Shown piece by piece: positions 12,635-22,301 of a stretch of 37,139 nt of DNA; position 1 is the first letter of the stretch; each line of letters begins with the position of its first letter. The stretch is from positions 1 through 37,139 of IMG/VR virus record IMGVR_UViG_3300008451_000397; one strand, written 5' to 3'. A program made the position numbers and the translations under genes. Source of the DNA: a virus. The notes under the pieces were generated by a model. The model was given only the letters and a program-made list of their open reading frames with translations, had not been told where the DNA came from and did not search any database.

Positions 12635-12940
12635 ATGAATAAAATAACCTCAAATAACCCCAATTTGCGCGGCGTTGCTGCTAAAGGATCGGGGCCAGGC
12701 AGACCAAAAGGCGCAGTAAATCGCAACACAGCACAGCTAAAAGAAATGATCTTGCAAGCGCTTGACCGTGCTGGCGGCGTTGACTACTTGCTTGAATGCG
12801 CAACAGAGGAAAAGACCAAAGGCGCGTTTCTGTCGTTGATCGGCAAGGTTCTACCAATGACACTTGCGGGGGATCCTGACGCGCCACTTAATCTTGGCGT
12901 GACTGTTACCTTTGTAAAGCCCAATGGCACAGCTTCCTGA
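12635..12940 (+). CDS. Probable terminase small subunit
   Basis: The start at 12635 follows an AAAGG site; an in-frame start at 12554 is less likely. The 101-residue product opens MNKITSNNPNLRGVAAKGSG, with GRPKGAVNRNTAQLKEMIL (the 'GRPKG' head shared by many small terminase or DUF5681-type proteins). A helical body and a beta-like C-terminus (LGVTVTFVKPN) follow. It overlaps terL by 17 nt. It should recognise the packaging site and regulate the motor. The sequence match is modest; position supports it. Confidence 0.7.
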   Translation: MNKITSNNPNLRGVAAKGSGPGRPKGAVNRNTAQLKEMILQALDRAGGVDYLLECATEEKTKGAFLSLIGKVLPMTLAGDPDAPLNLGVTVTFVKPNGTAS

Positions 12941-14150
12941 GTGGTCGCAAAGACTTTGGGAGCCTTCTAGGTACAAAGTCATGCGCGGTGGTCGTGGAAG
13001 CGCCAAGAGCCGTTCTGCTGCTGCTGCGTTGATATTACAAGCGGCAGAGGGTCCACAGCGTATTTTGTGCGCACGTGAGATTCAGAAGTCTATCAAGGAT
13101 TCTGTTAAGCGCTTGTTAGATGACGAGATAGAACGCTTGGGGCTGTCTCATTTCTTCGATTCAGTCGAGAACGAGATACGCGGGAAGAACGGCAGTTTGT
13201 TTATCTTCGCTGGCTTACGTGGCAATTCTGCATCCATAAAAAGTATGGAAGGCATCACGCGCTGTTGGGTGGAAGAAGCGCAAACGATTAGCCGCGCATC
13301 GCTAAACGATCTAATTCCGACGATCAGAACGCCAGGCAGCGAAATATGGTTCACATATAACCCGCGCTTGGAGACTGATCCTGTTGATGTGATGTTTAAG
13401 GCTGATGAGCTACCTCCAAGCACGATACTTTTACACGTTAATTGGCAAGATAATCCTTGGTTCCCTGATGTTCTCCGTGACGAAATGGAGTATGACAAGC
13501 GGCGCGACACTGACAAGTATTTGCACATTTGGGAAGGTAAGTACCAAGCCAAATCAGGTGCGCGAGTCTTTACCAATTGGGTGATCGAAGAGTTTGAAAG
13601 GCCAGCGGGAACGGTCCACAGGCTCGGAGCTGACTGGGGCTTCTCTGTTGATCCTTCCGTCCTTGTTCGATGCGATATCGAAGGGAATAGGCTTTACGTT
13701 GACTATGAAGCATATGCGGTGGGTTGCGAGATCGTTAATTTGCCTGAACTGTTTATGTCTGTACCTGATGCCGAAAAGTGGCCTATCACAGCAGACAGCG
13801 CAAGACCTGAGACGATCAGCCACATGCAGCGCAATGGCTTTCCAAAGATACGCGCAGCGGTAAAGGGTGCAAAGAGTCTGGAAGAGGGCGTTGAGTTTCT
13901 CAAGTCATTCGATATTGTTGTGCATCCTCGCTGCAAGCATTTGATAGATGAGCTAACTCTATACAGTTACAAGACCGACCCGCTTGATGATACGAAGATA
14001 CTGCCAATTTTAAGCGACAAAGATAACCACGTTATTGACTCTCTCAGATACGCATGCGAAGGCGCAAGACGCGCCACAGCGCACAAGAGAGACCGCAAGC
14101 CGATACTCACAATGCCTGATGCACATCAAGGCACATGGATGCAAAACTAA
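12924..14150 (+). CDS. terL: Terminase large subunit (packaging ATPase and nuclease)
   Basis: This is the motor that pumps DNA into the procapsid and cuts it. In 408 residues, the ATPase has GGRGSAKS (22-29, Walker A) and CWVEEAQ (114-120, Walker B plus catalytic Glu). The C-terminal RNase-H-like nuclease has acidic residues in GADWGFSVDP (D237), ITADSARPE (D291) and NHVIDSLRYA (D372). It resembles the Terminase_3/PBSX type. It overlaps the small subunit and is followed directly by the portal gene. Headful cutting is likely from the P22-like head, but not proven. Confidence 0.96.
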   Translation: MAQLPEWSQRLWEPSRYKVMRGGRGSAKSRSAAAALILQAAEGPQRILCAREIQKSIKDSVKRLLDDEIERLGLSHFFDSVENEIRGKNGSLFIFAGLRGNSASIKSMEGITRCWVEEAQTISRASLNDLIPTIRTPGSEIWFTYNPRLETDPVDVMFKADELPPSTILLHVNWQDNPWFPDVLRDEMEYDKRRDTDKYLHIWEGKYQAKSGARVFTNWVIEEFERPAGTVHRLGADWGFSVDPSVLVRCDIEGNRLYVDYEAYAVGCEIVNLPELFMSVPDAEKWPITADSARPETISHMQRNGFPKIRAAVKGAKSLEEGVEFLKSFDIVVHPRCKHLIDELTLYSYKTDPLDDTKILPILSDKDNHVIDSLRYACEGARRATAHKRDRKPILTMPDAHQGTWMQN

Positions 14151-16433
14151 ATGGCTAAAGAAGATGTATTAGAAACTGCGTTAAAGCGGTTTGAATTGTC
14201 TATGGAGAAGTGCGCTCATAACATCGAGAAAATGCGCTCAGACATTCGTTTTGCCGCTGCATCGCCTGATGATCCTTGGCAGTGGGATGAATCCGACATG
14301 CAAGCGCGTGGCAATCGTCCAATGCTGACGATCAATAAGATGCCGCAGCACATTCGCCAGGTGACAAACGACATTCGACAAAACCGTCCTGCTATTCGCT
14401 TTCGTCCTGCCGATGATGGCTCTGATGTAGAAGTCGCTGAAATTCTGATGGGCTTGGTGCGTCATATCGAAGCTAATTCTGACGCTGATATTGCTTACGA
14501 CACAGCCAGCGAGCATCAAGTTATTCACGGACTCGGCTATATTCGCGTTGTTGCTGACTATGTTTCTGATGACTCATTCAATCAGGATATTTTCATCAAG
14601 CGCGTCAAAGACCCGTTTAAATGCTATGACGATCCAAACGCAGAAGATCCAGCGGGCGCAGATCGCAAATACTTTTTCATCGAAGATAAAGTAAGCGAAA
14701 AAGAATTCAAAGAGATGTACCCGAAAGCGGAGGCGATCGACTGGAAGTTTGATAACGATGCTTCTTGGTTCGACTCTGAAAAGAACGTGCGATTAGTCGA
14801 GTATTTTGAGCTGATTGACACTGAAACCGACCTTTACATGTGGGCCAATGGTGCTACGTCATTCAAGGGCGACAAGCTACCGCAAGGCGTGTTTGAAGGT
14901 GAAGCACCAATCAAGACGCGCAAGGCCAAGAAGCGCTCGACAATGTGGCGCAAGCTGAATGGCAAAGAGATACTGGAAGAGCGCGAATTTCCGTGTAAAT
15001 TTATCCCTGTTGCGCGTGTAATCGGTAATGAGTGGGAAGTTGACGGTAAAACCTATCTTTCTGGTTTGGTTCGCAATGCCAAAGACTCACAGCGCATGTA
15101 TAACGTTGCACAATCGGCTATCGTTGAGCGTGTCATGCAGTCGCCTAAAGCACCTTGGCTTGCACCTGCTGAGGCTGTTGAAGGCTATGAAAAGACATGG
15201 CAAACAGCGAACAGTGCGAACCATGCGTTCTTACCGTACAACCACTTAGATGAATCGGGCAATCCGATACCAGCGCCACAACGCAATTCACCCGCCACTG
15301 TTGAGACTGGTCTGAATCAGATCGCAATGGGCGCGGCTGACGATATTAAATCAGAGACAGGGCAGTATGATGCTTCACTGGGCCAAAAGAGCAATGAAAC
15401 ATCTGGCGTGGCTATCAGGGCAAGACAGCGCGAGGGCGACAATGCTACTTTTCATTATGTTGATAATCTTGGTCGCGCAATCCGTCATGTTGGGCGCATT
15501 ATTTTAGACATGATTCCGAAGATTTACGACACAGAACGAGTGGCACGAATCTTGGGCGAAGATGGATCTGGCGCGATGGCTACGCTTGACCCTGAAAACG
15601 CAGAGGCACTGACAGAATACAAGGACGATCAAGGCGCGATGCAGCGGATATTTAACCCTAACATTGGAACTTACGACGTATATACATCGTCCGGCCCTGG
15701 CTTCTCTACCAAGCGATTGGAAGCCGTGGACGCAATGACAGCGATGACGCAAGCGAACCCGCAATTGTGGCAGGTCATTGGTGATCTACTGGTTAAAAAT
15801 ATGGACTGGCCCGGTGCTGATGATATGGCAGAGCGTTTGAAACTGACGCTATTGCCACAAGTCCAGCAGACACTCGACAAAGACAAAGAAGAGCAATTGC
15901 CCCCACAGATTCAACAAGCTATGGATCAAATGCAACAGCAGATTCAAGCAATGGATCAGCAAATGCAAGCGGCTGGCGATGCTATCGAGGCGAAAGATAA
16001 AGAGCTTGGCGCCATGCAAGTCAAGTGCCAACAAGAGAGCATTAAGCGTATGTCAGTTGAGCTTGATCTTGAACGTGTGCAAGCATTGGGCGAGATTAAA
16101 GACGCACAGCAGGATTTGCAAATGCAAGCGATGCAGCAGCCCGCAGAATCAAACGGCGATGATGCAAAGCTAGCAGTCGAGCAGATCAAAGCAGAGAGCG
16201 CGGAACGCATGAAGCTGATGGAGATTGCAGGGCAAATGCTGACAGCAAAGCCAGAGGCCGAGCATGAGCAAATGGAGCCACAGGATCAAGGCCAGAACAT
16301 GCAAGACGTATTGATGGCTAACATCGCGGCGGTGCAGCAATTGGCAGAGACATTGGCACAACCGAGACAATCAAGCATTAGCATTGTCAAAAATCCTGAC
16401 GGCTCATTCACTGGTCAGAAGATCGAGAATTAA
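14151..16433 (+). CDS. P22-type portal protein
   Basis: Twelve copies form the channel at one capsid vertex and bind the terminase. The 760-residue chain resembles P22 gp1. Its N-terminal part includes RPMLTINKMPQHIRQVTND and IRQNRPAIRFRPADDGSDVE. The middle wing and stem regions follow. The Gln/Met-rich helix at about 582-640 (QIQQAMDQMQQQIQAMDQQM) is like the long C-terminal barrel of P22. A further helical C-terminus follows. The start is immediately after terL, and the stop overlaps the next gene as TAATG. The length (P22: 725) fits. Confidence 0.92.
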   Translation: MAKEDVLETALKRFELSMEKCAHNIEKMRSDIRFAAASPDDPWQWDESDMQARGNRPMLTINKMPQHIRQVTNDIRQNRPAIRFRPADDGSDVEVAEILMGLVRHIEANSDADIAYDTASEHQVIHGLGYIRVVADYVSDDSFNQDIFIKRVKDPFKCYDDPNAEDPAGADRKYFFIEDKVSEKEFKEMYPKAEAIDWKFDNDASWFDSEKNVRLVEYFELIDTETDLYMWANGATSFKGDKLPQGVFEGEAPIKTRKAKKRSTMWRKLNGKEILEEREFPCKFIPVARVIGNEWEVDGKTYLSGLVRNAKDSQRMYNVAQSAIVERVMQSPKAPWLAPAEAVEGYEKTWQTANSANHAFLPYNHLDESGNPIPAPQRNSPATVETGLNQIAMGAADDIKSETGQYDASLGQKSNETSGVAIRARQREGDNATFHYVDNLGRAIRHVGRIILDMIPKIYDTERVARILGEDGSGAMATLDPENAEALTEYKDDQGAMQRIFNPNIGTYDVYTSSGPGFSTKRLEAVDAMTAMTQANPQLWQVIGDLLVKNMDWPGADDMAERLKLTLLPQVQQTLDKDKEEQLPPQIQQAMDQMQQQIQAMDQQMQAAGDAIEAKDKELGAMQVKCQQESIKRMSVELDLERVQALGEIKDAQQDLQMQAMQQPAESNGDDAKLAVEQIKAESAERMKLMEIAGQMLTAKPEAEHEQMEPQDQGQNMQDVLMANIAAVQQLAETLAQPRQSSISIVKNPDGSFTGQKIEN

Positions 16434-19400
16434 TGGCAACCGTTTATTCTTTAATTTGCTTCGGAGGTCGCACTGGCAAGACTGCCACGATGACGATTGC
16501 AAATCCTTGTGTTGTGACGCTGACGAATCACGGCTTGCGCGATGGTTTTGGCGTAGTGCTATCGACTAGCGGCGCATTGGCAACGGGATTAACTGCGGGC
16601 GTGACTTACTACGCCAAAAGCACAGGGGTAAACACGTTTAACCTATACGACACATCAGCGAATGCGATAGCGGGCGGGACAACTGGGCGCGTAACAACGA
16701 CAGGATCGCAGTCAGGCACGCATACGATTAAGAGCGCGTATAGAAACGGATTAACGTCTGATCAATTGCTACGCTATGGCACGGCGGGGAGTGAGCGTAT
16801 TTATGATTCTCTTGCGGCGTTTAATACCGGACGATCTGCGGCATCTCAATTCGATACTGAAGTCTGCGAAATATCAGATGCTTTCACCAATTACGATTCA
16901 TATACATTAACAATTAATGTTCCTTGCGCAAGTTTGAGAATCACTACAGAAGTTGACGGGGTAAGAAGTCAGGCATTTCACAACGGGGTGATAAGCCAAA
17001 CGTCATTAGCTGGTGGATTTATTCTGAAATATCAGCAGGCAGATAGTGCGGCAATAATTATTTCTAAATATTATCAAGAGTTAGACGGTTTTTCTGTTTA
17101 TTGCTCAAATGCAGGCAATACGGTCGCCATAAATGTAAACACATCGTCAGCGTATTTAAGAAGAATGATCGTGACAGGCACTGGTGGAACTTCAATTGGT
17201 ATAGCTCACAATGGTACGTTGAATAAAATTGAAAGAAATGTCGTTTCTGGCTTTAATGTTGGAATGCAGTTACAACAATATGGATATGGCTCACTATTTG
17301 CGAATAATACTTTTACGAAAAATGTAGGTTTTGGAATTGATACCATATATGCGTCAACATCCGCGATTTTTGGGTATTTTTACAATAATATTTCCGTAGG
17401 TAACGGGACTAATTGGCGCACACCAATGGCCTCAAGCGTAGAGGGTGGAGATAAAAACGCAGGGTTATCAGGTGAGGCTTGGCTAACAGGATCGGGAACA
17501 AGATTAACGATTGCAACCACAGATTTTACTGATCACACGAATAATAATTTTAGACCAATTTTATCAACATCGCCGCAGGTTGAGGTTGGCACAACTTATT
17601 ATCAGTCGATATTCTCCGATGTGGCTGGTGCTGTGGTTCCGAGTTACATCAACGGCACGACTGACAAATTCGATGTTGGCGCTTATGAGTTTGATCAGGG
17701 CAACGGACTAAAACCAAACGCCGTGACGGTGTCGGGTTCGGGCATGATCGCGGCATCACGCATAAAGATTGCAAAACAGTCTGACGGTTCAGAATTAAGA
17801 AATGTTGTTTTGGGCAGCACTTCGGACAGCTATAGCCAAAACTCATCTGCCGATATTCCTGTCTATATCTATCTGCGCAAAGGCAGCGCAGCACCGTATT
17901 ACAAGCCTGTCAGACTATCGGCAACTATTACCGCTGCTGGCGGTTTAACGTATGACGTATCAGGCTTGCAGATACCCGACATTGCAGCGTCAACGTATGC
18001 GGCTGGTGTGGCTACAGACTGGACATTGAACACGACAACGGGCGCAATCGTGCATGCAAGCGGGTCAACTCGCTACAGTGTGCAAGACCTGTATTCATAT
18101 CATCAAAATTTTACAGATGATAATGCGACAGTTGACGATATGCTTTTGATGGATGGCACAACGCCAACCGTTTTCAGTCTCGTTAACTCTGGCGCAATCA
18201 GTGACGCTGATCATCAATTCCTTTATGGTGGCTCAATCAGCGAGGCGGCAGGTGCAACACTTTGGAGCAATATCTATTCTGTCGGTGGCTTGGCAGGATC
18301 ACCAACGATTTATATCTACCAAGGATCGACAAAGCTAACAAACTATTGGGCGGCGGGTCATGTTGATTTACTGCTGAAGGTTAAGTCTAGCGGATCGCTT
18401 ATTTCTTCTGGATTGGTCACAGGATTTAGTCGCAAATGGGGCTATACCTATGATCATTACGAGGTCGATCTCTCGGCAGGTGGGCGAAACGTTATGCCAC
18501 TATCGACAGCATCGGATGCTAACAACCAGACAGCGCGGGCAACTGTCGCGGCTTATTCTGGCATCACTGTTACTTTCGGCACGTACTCGCGGGATTTTGG
18601 CGATGGTGCAGGTGCTAAGACATATTACGCAGAGATTGATTGCAATAACTTAACGCTGTTGCAGGTGTACGAATACACAAAATATCTAACAGACGAAAGC
18701 AACGCGACAACGTTAAACGGTGTGCCAGGTAATCGCTATTTATCAGCACATGCCAGTATGTCTGCGGTGAAGTCTGCACCGTTTGGTGTCTTTGCTGGTG
18801 GCACTTGGACATGTGCGCAGGGCGTATGGCTTAAAAACGTGCCGACTGGCGACACTTACAATTACATCGTGACGGATACGGCAGCGGGCACACATCAGAA
18901 CGTGCAATCGCTATTTCAGTCGGCAACTGTCAGCAATATTGTGGTCGGTTCGCGTGTGCAGATTTACGATGCGACAAGCGCTACAGAACTGTATAACGGC
19001 ATCGCGGCGACTGGTTCCGTTACGTGGAACGATGGCTCGGCTCCTGCGGGTGATCGTGCGATCAGGATTCGCATCCAGTACGTCAACGGCACAACCGCCA
19101 AGAATTTCCTTGAGGCGAACATCGGCACATGCGGCACAAGTGCTGAAACAAAAGACGTGGCGTACTTGGCGAATCAGACCAACGATACAACGTACATTGC
19201 CAATGGAAAGGATGGCTCGACGGTAACCGGCATCACGATTGTCGAAGGTGCCACTGATCGAGTTCAAATCTCTATCGCTGGCGGTTCGGTGCCTTGGTCT
19301 GATATTTATGCTTATCAGTGTTACTGGTTATTTACTGCAACAGGTATCCAAGACGATGGCGCGTTTATCTCTGCACCAGACACAGCAAACTATGTCTTAA

Positions 19401-19729
19401 CAGGCTTCAAAATAAAAAACACACACGCCACAGTGCCACTGATTATCACGAGCGGCTACGGCGTAGATTCAACCGGATCGGTGAGCGCTTTGTACGACAC
19501 GACAGGCACAAGCATCTTTCCCGCACCTGCGCACGTTGTGCCTTTCCAAACATCAGGAAGCTATGCAATCACTGGTGACATTGCCACGATCATGACCGGA
19601 TTAAATGCCGTGCCAGCCGCGGTATTAAGTGCGGCAACTGCTGCGCCGATACATTCAGACGCGAAGAAGGTCAACGGGTACGCTATTGGCGGCAATGGGC
19701 AAAGCGGTACGGAGTGGGGGCCGGCCTAA
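16433..19729 (+). CDS. Large beta-helix virion protein between portal and scaffold
   Basis: The product is 1098 residues. Residues about 1-110 contain HGLRDGFGVVLSTSG, ATGLTAGVTYYAKS and NTFNLYDTS, a small beta domain frequent in phage structural proteins. About 130-420 is a parallel right-handed beta-helix with NNTFTKN-type turns. The remaining 650 residues are Thr/Ser/Ala-rich beta structure with no named domain. The beta-helix DNA is markedly AT-rich (17 G/C of 60 from 17041, against 32 of 60 from 18961), so that domain may have been swapped in. P22 has no gene at this place, between portal and scaffold. It could be a capsid fibre or decoration. Coupled TAATG at both ends. Confidence 0.7.
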   Translation: MATVYSLICFGGRTGKTATMTIANPCVVTLTNHGLRDGFGVVLSTSGALATGLTAGVTYYAKSTGVNTFNLYDTSANAIAGGTTGRVTTTGSQSGTHTIKSAYRNGLTSDQLLRYGTAGSERIYDSLAAFNTGRSAASQFDTEVCEISDAFTNYDSYTLTINVPCASLRITTEVDGVRSQAFHNGVISQTSLAGGFILKYQQADSAAIIISKYYQELDGFSVYCSNAGNTVAINVNTSSAYLRRMIVTGTGGTSIGIAHNGTLNKIERNVVSGFNVGMQLQQYGYGSLFANNTFTKNVGFGIDTIYASTSAIFGYFYNNISVGNGTNWRTPMASSVEGGDKNAGLSGEAWLTGSGTRLTIATTDFTDHTNNNFRPILSTSPQVEVGTTYYQSIFSDVAGAVVPSYINGTTDKFDVGAYEFDQGNGLKPNAVTVSGSGMIAASRIKIAKQSDGSELRNVVLGSTSDSYSQNSSADIPVYIYLRKGSAAPYYKPVRLSATITAAGGLTYDVSGLQIPDIAASTYAAGVATDWTLNTTTGAIVHASGSTRYSVQDLYSYHQNFTDDNATVDDMLLMDGTTPTVFSLVNSGAISDADHQFLYGGSISEAAGATLWSNIYSVGGLAGSPTIYIYQGSTKLTNYWAAGHVDLLLKVKSSGSLISSGLVTGFSRKWGYTYDHYEVDLSAGGRNVMPLSTASDANNQTARATVAAYSGITVTFGTYSRDFGDGAGAKTYYAEIDCNNLTLLQVYEYTKYLTDESNATTLNGVPGNRYLSAHASMSAVKSAPFGVFAGGTWTCAQGVWLKNVPTGDTYNYIVTDTAAGTHQNVQSLFQSATVSNIVVGSRVQIYDATSATELYNGIAATGSVTWNDGSAPAGDRAIRIRIQYVNGTTAKNFLEANIGTCGTSAETKDVAYLANQTNDTTYIANGKDGSTVTGITIVEGATDRVQISIAGGSVPWSDIYAYQCYWLFTATGIQDDGAFISAPDTANYVLTGFKIKNTHATVPLIITSGYGVDSTGSVSALYDTTGTSIFPAPAHVVPFQTSGSYAITGDIATIMTGLNAVPAAVLSAATAAPIHSDAKKVNGYAIGGNGQSGTEWGPA

Positions 19730-20118
19730 TGGCTTCCTCATTCATCGGATGGGCAAATAGCTGGGCAAATAGTTGGGGCGGCGTTGTTGTTGATGTGCCT
19801 GATGCCGTTCCTGATGTTGTCTTACTCGGCGGCACATTCAAGCGCGGAAAAGGCTCGGCGTGGGATAAGTTACTCAGCCCACCAATACAACACAAGTTAG
19901 CAAAGATTGAACCAGAGGCAGCGCAAGAGATTGAAGCGCAAGCGGTGGCAGAGGTCACTCAGCCAGATCACAGCGAAGATCAGATGCGTGAGGCTCTGGA
20001 TCGCTTGGGCATTGCTTACAAAGAGGCATATCAAGAAATATACAGAGAGTTGGTCGCAGAGATGCGGCAAGCTCAGGAAGATGAGCAGATCGCGCAGATT
20101 ATGGTGATGTTGCTCTAA
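19729..20118 (+). CDS. Small structural-like protein with WANSW repeat
   Basis: The product is 129 residues. It starts at 19729 by TAATG overlap with the large protein. It opens MASSFIGWANSWANSWGGVV. This Trp/Gly motif is often seen as a C-terminal tag of phage structural proteins; here it is the N-terminus of a separate chain. The rest is an acidic, helical tail (YKEAYQEIYRELVAEMRQAQ). It may be a partner or detached tail of the 1098-residue protein. It ends just before a terminator hairpin. Confidence 0.6.
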   Translation: MASSFIGWANSWANSWGGVVVDVPDAVPDVVLLGGTFKRGKGSAWDKLLSPPIQHKLAKIEPEAAQEIEAQAVAEVTQPDHSEDQMREALDRLGIAYKEAYQEIYRELVAEMRQAQEDEQIAQIMVMLL

Positions 20119-20138
20119 CAGTCAAAAATTAAACAAGG

Positions 20139-20160
20139 CCACCTTCGGGTGGTTTTTTTT
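20139..20160 (+). terminator. Hairpin terminator before the scaffold gene
   Basis: CCACC (20139-20143), TTCG tetraloop and GGTGG (20148-20152) are followed by eight T. A-rich bases upstream can extend the stem by pairing with the T-tract. The same hairpin type recurs on both sides of the coat gene. Confidence 0.8.
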
Positions 20161-20207
20161 CGTCCGTACTCATCCGGTTTGATGGGGTTCCCTAAAGGGT
20201 GATTTAA

Positions 20208-20975
20208 ATGTCTGAAGAAATGAACGCCGAATTTTTGGCAACTTCCGAAACTGAGGAAGTAAAACAAACAGAGCCTAACAGCTCATCGGAGACTGCATCT
20301 GATGAAGTCGTGGAAACACAGCAGGAAGAATCAAAGATGTTCACTCAAGCAGAGATGGACGCAGCGATTCAAAAGCGGCTACTAAAAGAGGAGCGCAGGG
20401 TTCATAGACGGATCGAGCAGCAAATGCGAGAGCAAGCTGAATCGAAAATCCGTGATGTGGAGCCAGTGCGGGAAACTTTCAGAGACGAAGAAGAATATCT
20501 ACAGGCACAAATTGAGCACTTAGCAGAGAAGCGAGCGGAAGAGAAATTATCTCAACGCGAGAAGGCAATGCGGGCAGAACAAGCAAGCGATGCTTTCACA
20601 GAACGCGCAGAAAAAGCACAGGAACGTTACCCAGACTTTCAGACAGTAGTGGGCAATCCTGCCCTAGCTATCAATGAGGGTATGGCTGAGTTTATATCTG
20701 ACTCAGAAGCGGGGCCTGATATTGCTTACCATCTCGGCATAAACCCAATGAAAGCTTTGCGGATTTCGCAAATGTCTCTTATTAAAGCTGCTCGGGCGAT
20801 GATGGATATCGAAAAAGAGATTTCATCTAAGCCACAAGCAAAACCAAGCAAAGCACCGGAGCCAATAACGCCAGTCGGATCGCGTGGAAAGTCGTCTAGT
20901 TCTTCACTACCAAGTGACGAGGACGATATAGATACGTGGATGCGAAAAGAGGCGCAACGAACTCGCGGGCGCTAA
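20208..20975 (+). CDS. Capsid scaffolding protein
   Basis: This protein helps the coat protein assemble and leaves before or during packaging. The 255 residues are highly charged and helical. An acidic disordered N-terminus (about 1-40) leads to a coiled-coil with EERRVHRRIEQQMREQAESK and EEEYLQAQIEHLAEKRAEEK. The C-terminus is a Ser/Pro-rich linker and a short basic helix (DTWMRKEAQRTRGR), which is how P22-type scaffolds contact the coat. It lies directly upstream of the coat gene with a ribosome-binding site AAAGGGTGAT. It is bracketed by hairpins. Similarity to P22 gp8 is by character, not by an exact motif. Confidence 0.82.
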   Translation: MSEEMNAEFLATSETEEVKQTEPNSSSETASDEVVETQQEESKMFTQAEMDAAIQKRLLKEERRVHRRIEQQMREQAESKIRDVEPVRETFRDEEEYLQAQIEHLAEKRAEEKLSQREKAMRAEQASDAFTERAEKAQERYPDFQTVVGNPALAINEGMAEFISDSEAGPDIAYHLGINPMKALRISQMSLIKAARAMMDIEKEISSKPQAKPSKAPEPITPVGSRGKSSSSSLPSDEDDIDTWMRKEAQRTRGR

Positions 20976-20998
20976 ACCACGACGCAACAACGACACAG

Positions 20999-21018
20999 CC
21001 ACCTACGGGTGGTTTTTT
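20999..21018 (+). terminator. Hairpin terminator between scaffold and coat genes
   Basis: CCACC (20999-21003), TACG loop, GGTGG (21008-21012), six T. It is nearly identical to the hairpin at 20139. Confidence 0.8.
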
Positions 21019-21040
21019 CATTTCTAAGGAATTATAAATC

Positions 21041-22243
21041 ATGGCTAATACTATCCTCACCCCAGCAGCAGTTACCCGCAAAGCTCTTTCCATTTTGCAC
21101 CAGAAACTTAACTTCATCGGTTCGATCAATCGCCAATATGATGACTCATTTGCATCGAGTGGCGCAAAGATTGGCGACTCTCTGAAAATCCGCTTGCCGA
21201 ATCAGTACACAGTACGATCAGGCGCGGCGATTGCTTCCAATCTCGATACAGTCGAATCAAGCACCACATTGCAAGTGGCAACACAGAAAGGTGTAGATAC
21301 CACATTTACATCGGCTGAATTGACATTGAGCATGGATGATTTCGCCTCGCGTATTCTTGAACCTGCCATGTCTGTATTGGCGGCAAACTTGGAAGCTGAC
21401 GCGCTGACAATGGCGCTCGATGTTTACAACAACGTCAATAACGTTGGTTCAGCGTTGACAATGGCTAAGACACTTGCGGCACGTAAAGCGCTGGTAGATA
21501 ACTTGGCGCCAGGCTCCGAACGTTCGTTACTGTTGAACACGCAAGATAACGTTGACTTGGTTGATGCGCTGAAAGGTCTTTTCCAAGACTCGACAGAGAT
21601 TGGCAAGCAATACCGTGAAGGTCTTGTTGGTCGTACTGCTGGCTTCGGTAGCATCTACGAAAATACGTTGCTGGCTTCTCAGGCAACAGGTACAGCGCCA
21701 TCTACCACGCTCTACACCACCAACGGCGCGACCGCTACTGGTGCAACTGGTATCGTTGTTCAGACTGGCACAGCGACATTTAAGAAGGGCGATCTGATCA
21801 CTATCGCTTCGGTAAATCGCTGCCATCCTGAAACTAAGGCCGATACTGGCGTCTTGCAGAACTTCGTTGTGACGGCTGATTATGCGGGCGGTGCGGGTAC
21901 TGTTTCAATCTCCCCACCTATCTTTGGCCCAACTTCGCTTGGTAAGCAAAACGTGGTCGCCCTGCCGACTGGTACGAACGCCATCGTTAAAGTTGGCGGT
22001 GCTTCTGCCATCTATAAGCCTTCCTTGGCATTCCACAAAGACGCTTTCACCTTCGCGACTGCCGATCTGGAAGATGTGTCTAAATATGGCGCGTGGGGTT
22101 CCCGTCAATCGTTCGACGGTATCTCTATGCGTATCGCTCGTCAGTATGCAATCAACACTGACACGATCCCTTGCCGTATTGACGTGCTGTATGGCTTCAA
22201 AACCATTCGCGCGGAATTGGCTTGCCGAATCCTGAGTAACTAA
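21041..22243 (+). CDS. P22-family major capsid (coat) protein
   Basis: This is the shell protein of the head. The 400 residues resemble P22 gp5. The N-terminal region has MANTILTPAAVTRKALSILH and FASSGAKIGDSLKIRLPNQY. A body follows with ELTLSMDDFASRILEPAMSV. A middle insertion is rich in Gly/Thr/Val (about 225-320), comparable to the P22 insertion domain, with the C-terminal arm after it. It is about 30 residues shorter than P22. A good AAGGA site precedes it. Hairpins before and after would give the coat its own transcript ends. Confidence 0.93.
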   Translation: MANTILTPAAVTRKALSILHQKLNFIGSINRQYDDSFASSGAKIGDSLKIRLPNQYTVRSGAAIASNLDTVESSTTLQVATQKGVDTTFTSAELTLSMDDFASRILEPAMSVLAANLEADALTMALDVYNNVNNVGSALTMAKTLAARKALVDNLAPGSERSLLLNTQDNVDLVDALKGLFQDSTEIGKQYREGLVGRTAGFGSIYENTLLASQATGTAPSTTLYTTNGATATGATGIVVQTGTATFKKGDLITIASVNRCHPETKADTGVLQNFVVTADYAGGAGTVSISPPIFGPTSLGKQNVVALPTGTNAIVKVGGASAIYKPSLAFHKDAFTFATADLEDVSKYGAWGSRQSFDGISMRIARQYAINTDTIPCRIDVLYGFKTIRAELACRILSN

Positions 22244-22250
22244 AGACCTG

Positions 22251-22278
22251 CCCACCTTCATTTTGGGGGTGGGTTTTT
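22251..22278 (+). terminator. Hairpin terminator after the coat gene
   Basis: CCCACC (22251-22256), an 11-nt loop, GGTGGG (22268-22273) and five T. This is the third hairpin of the same stem sequence around the scaffold and coat genes. Confidence 0.75.
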
Positions 22279-22301
22279 CTTTGCTTATTTAAGGGTAGAA
22301 A

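Noticed and set aside
13148-13576. 142-codon minus-strand frame inside terL
   Set aside because: Antisense shadow of a conserved enzyme; no start signals.
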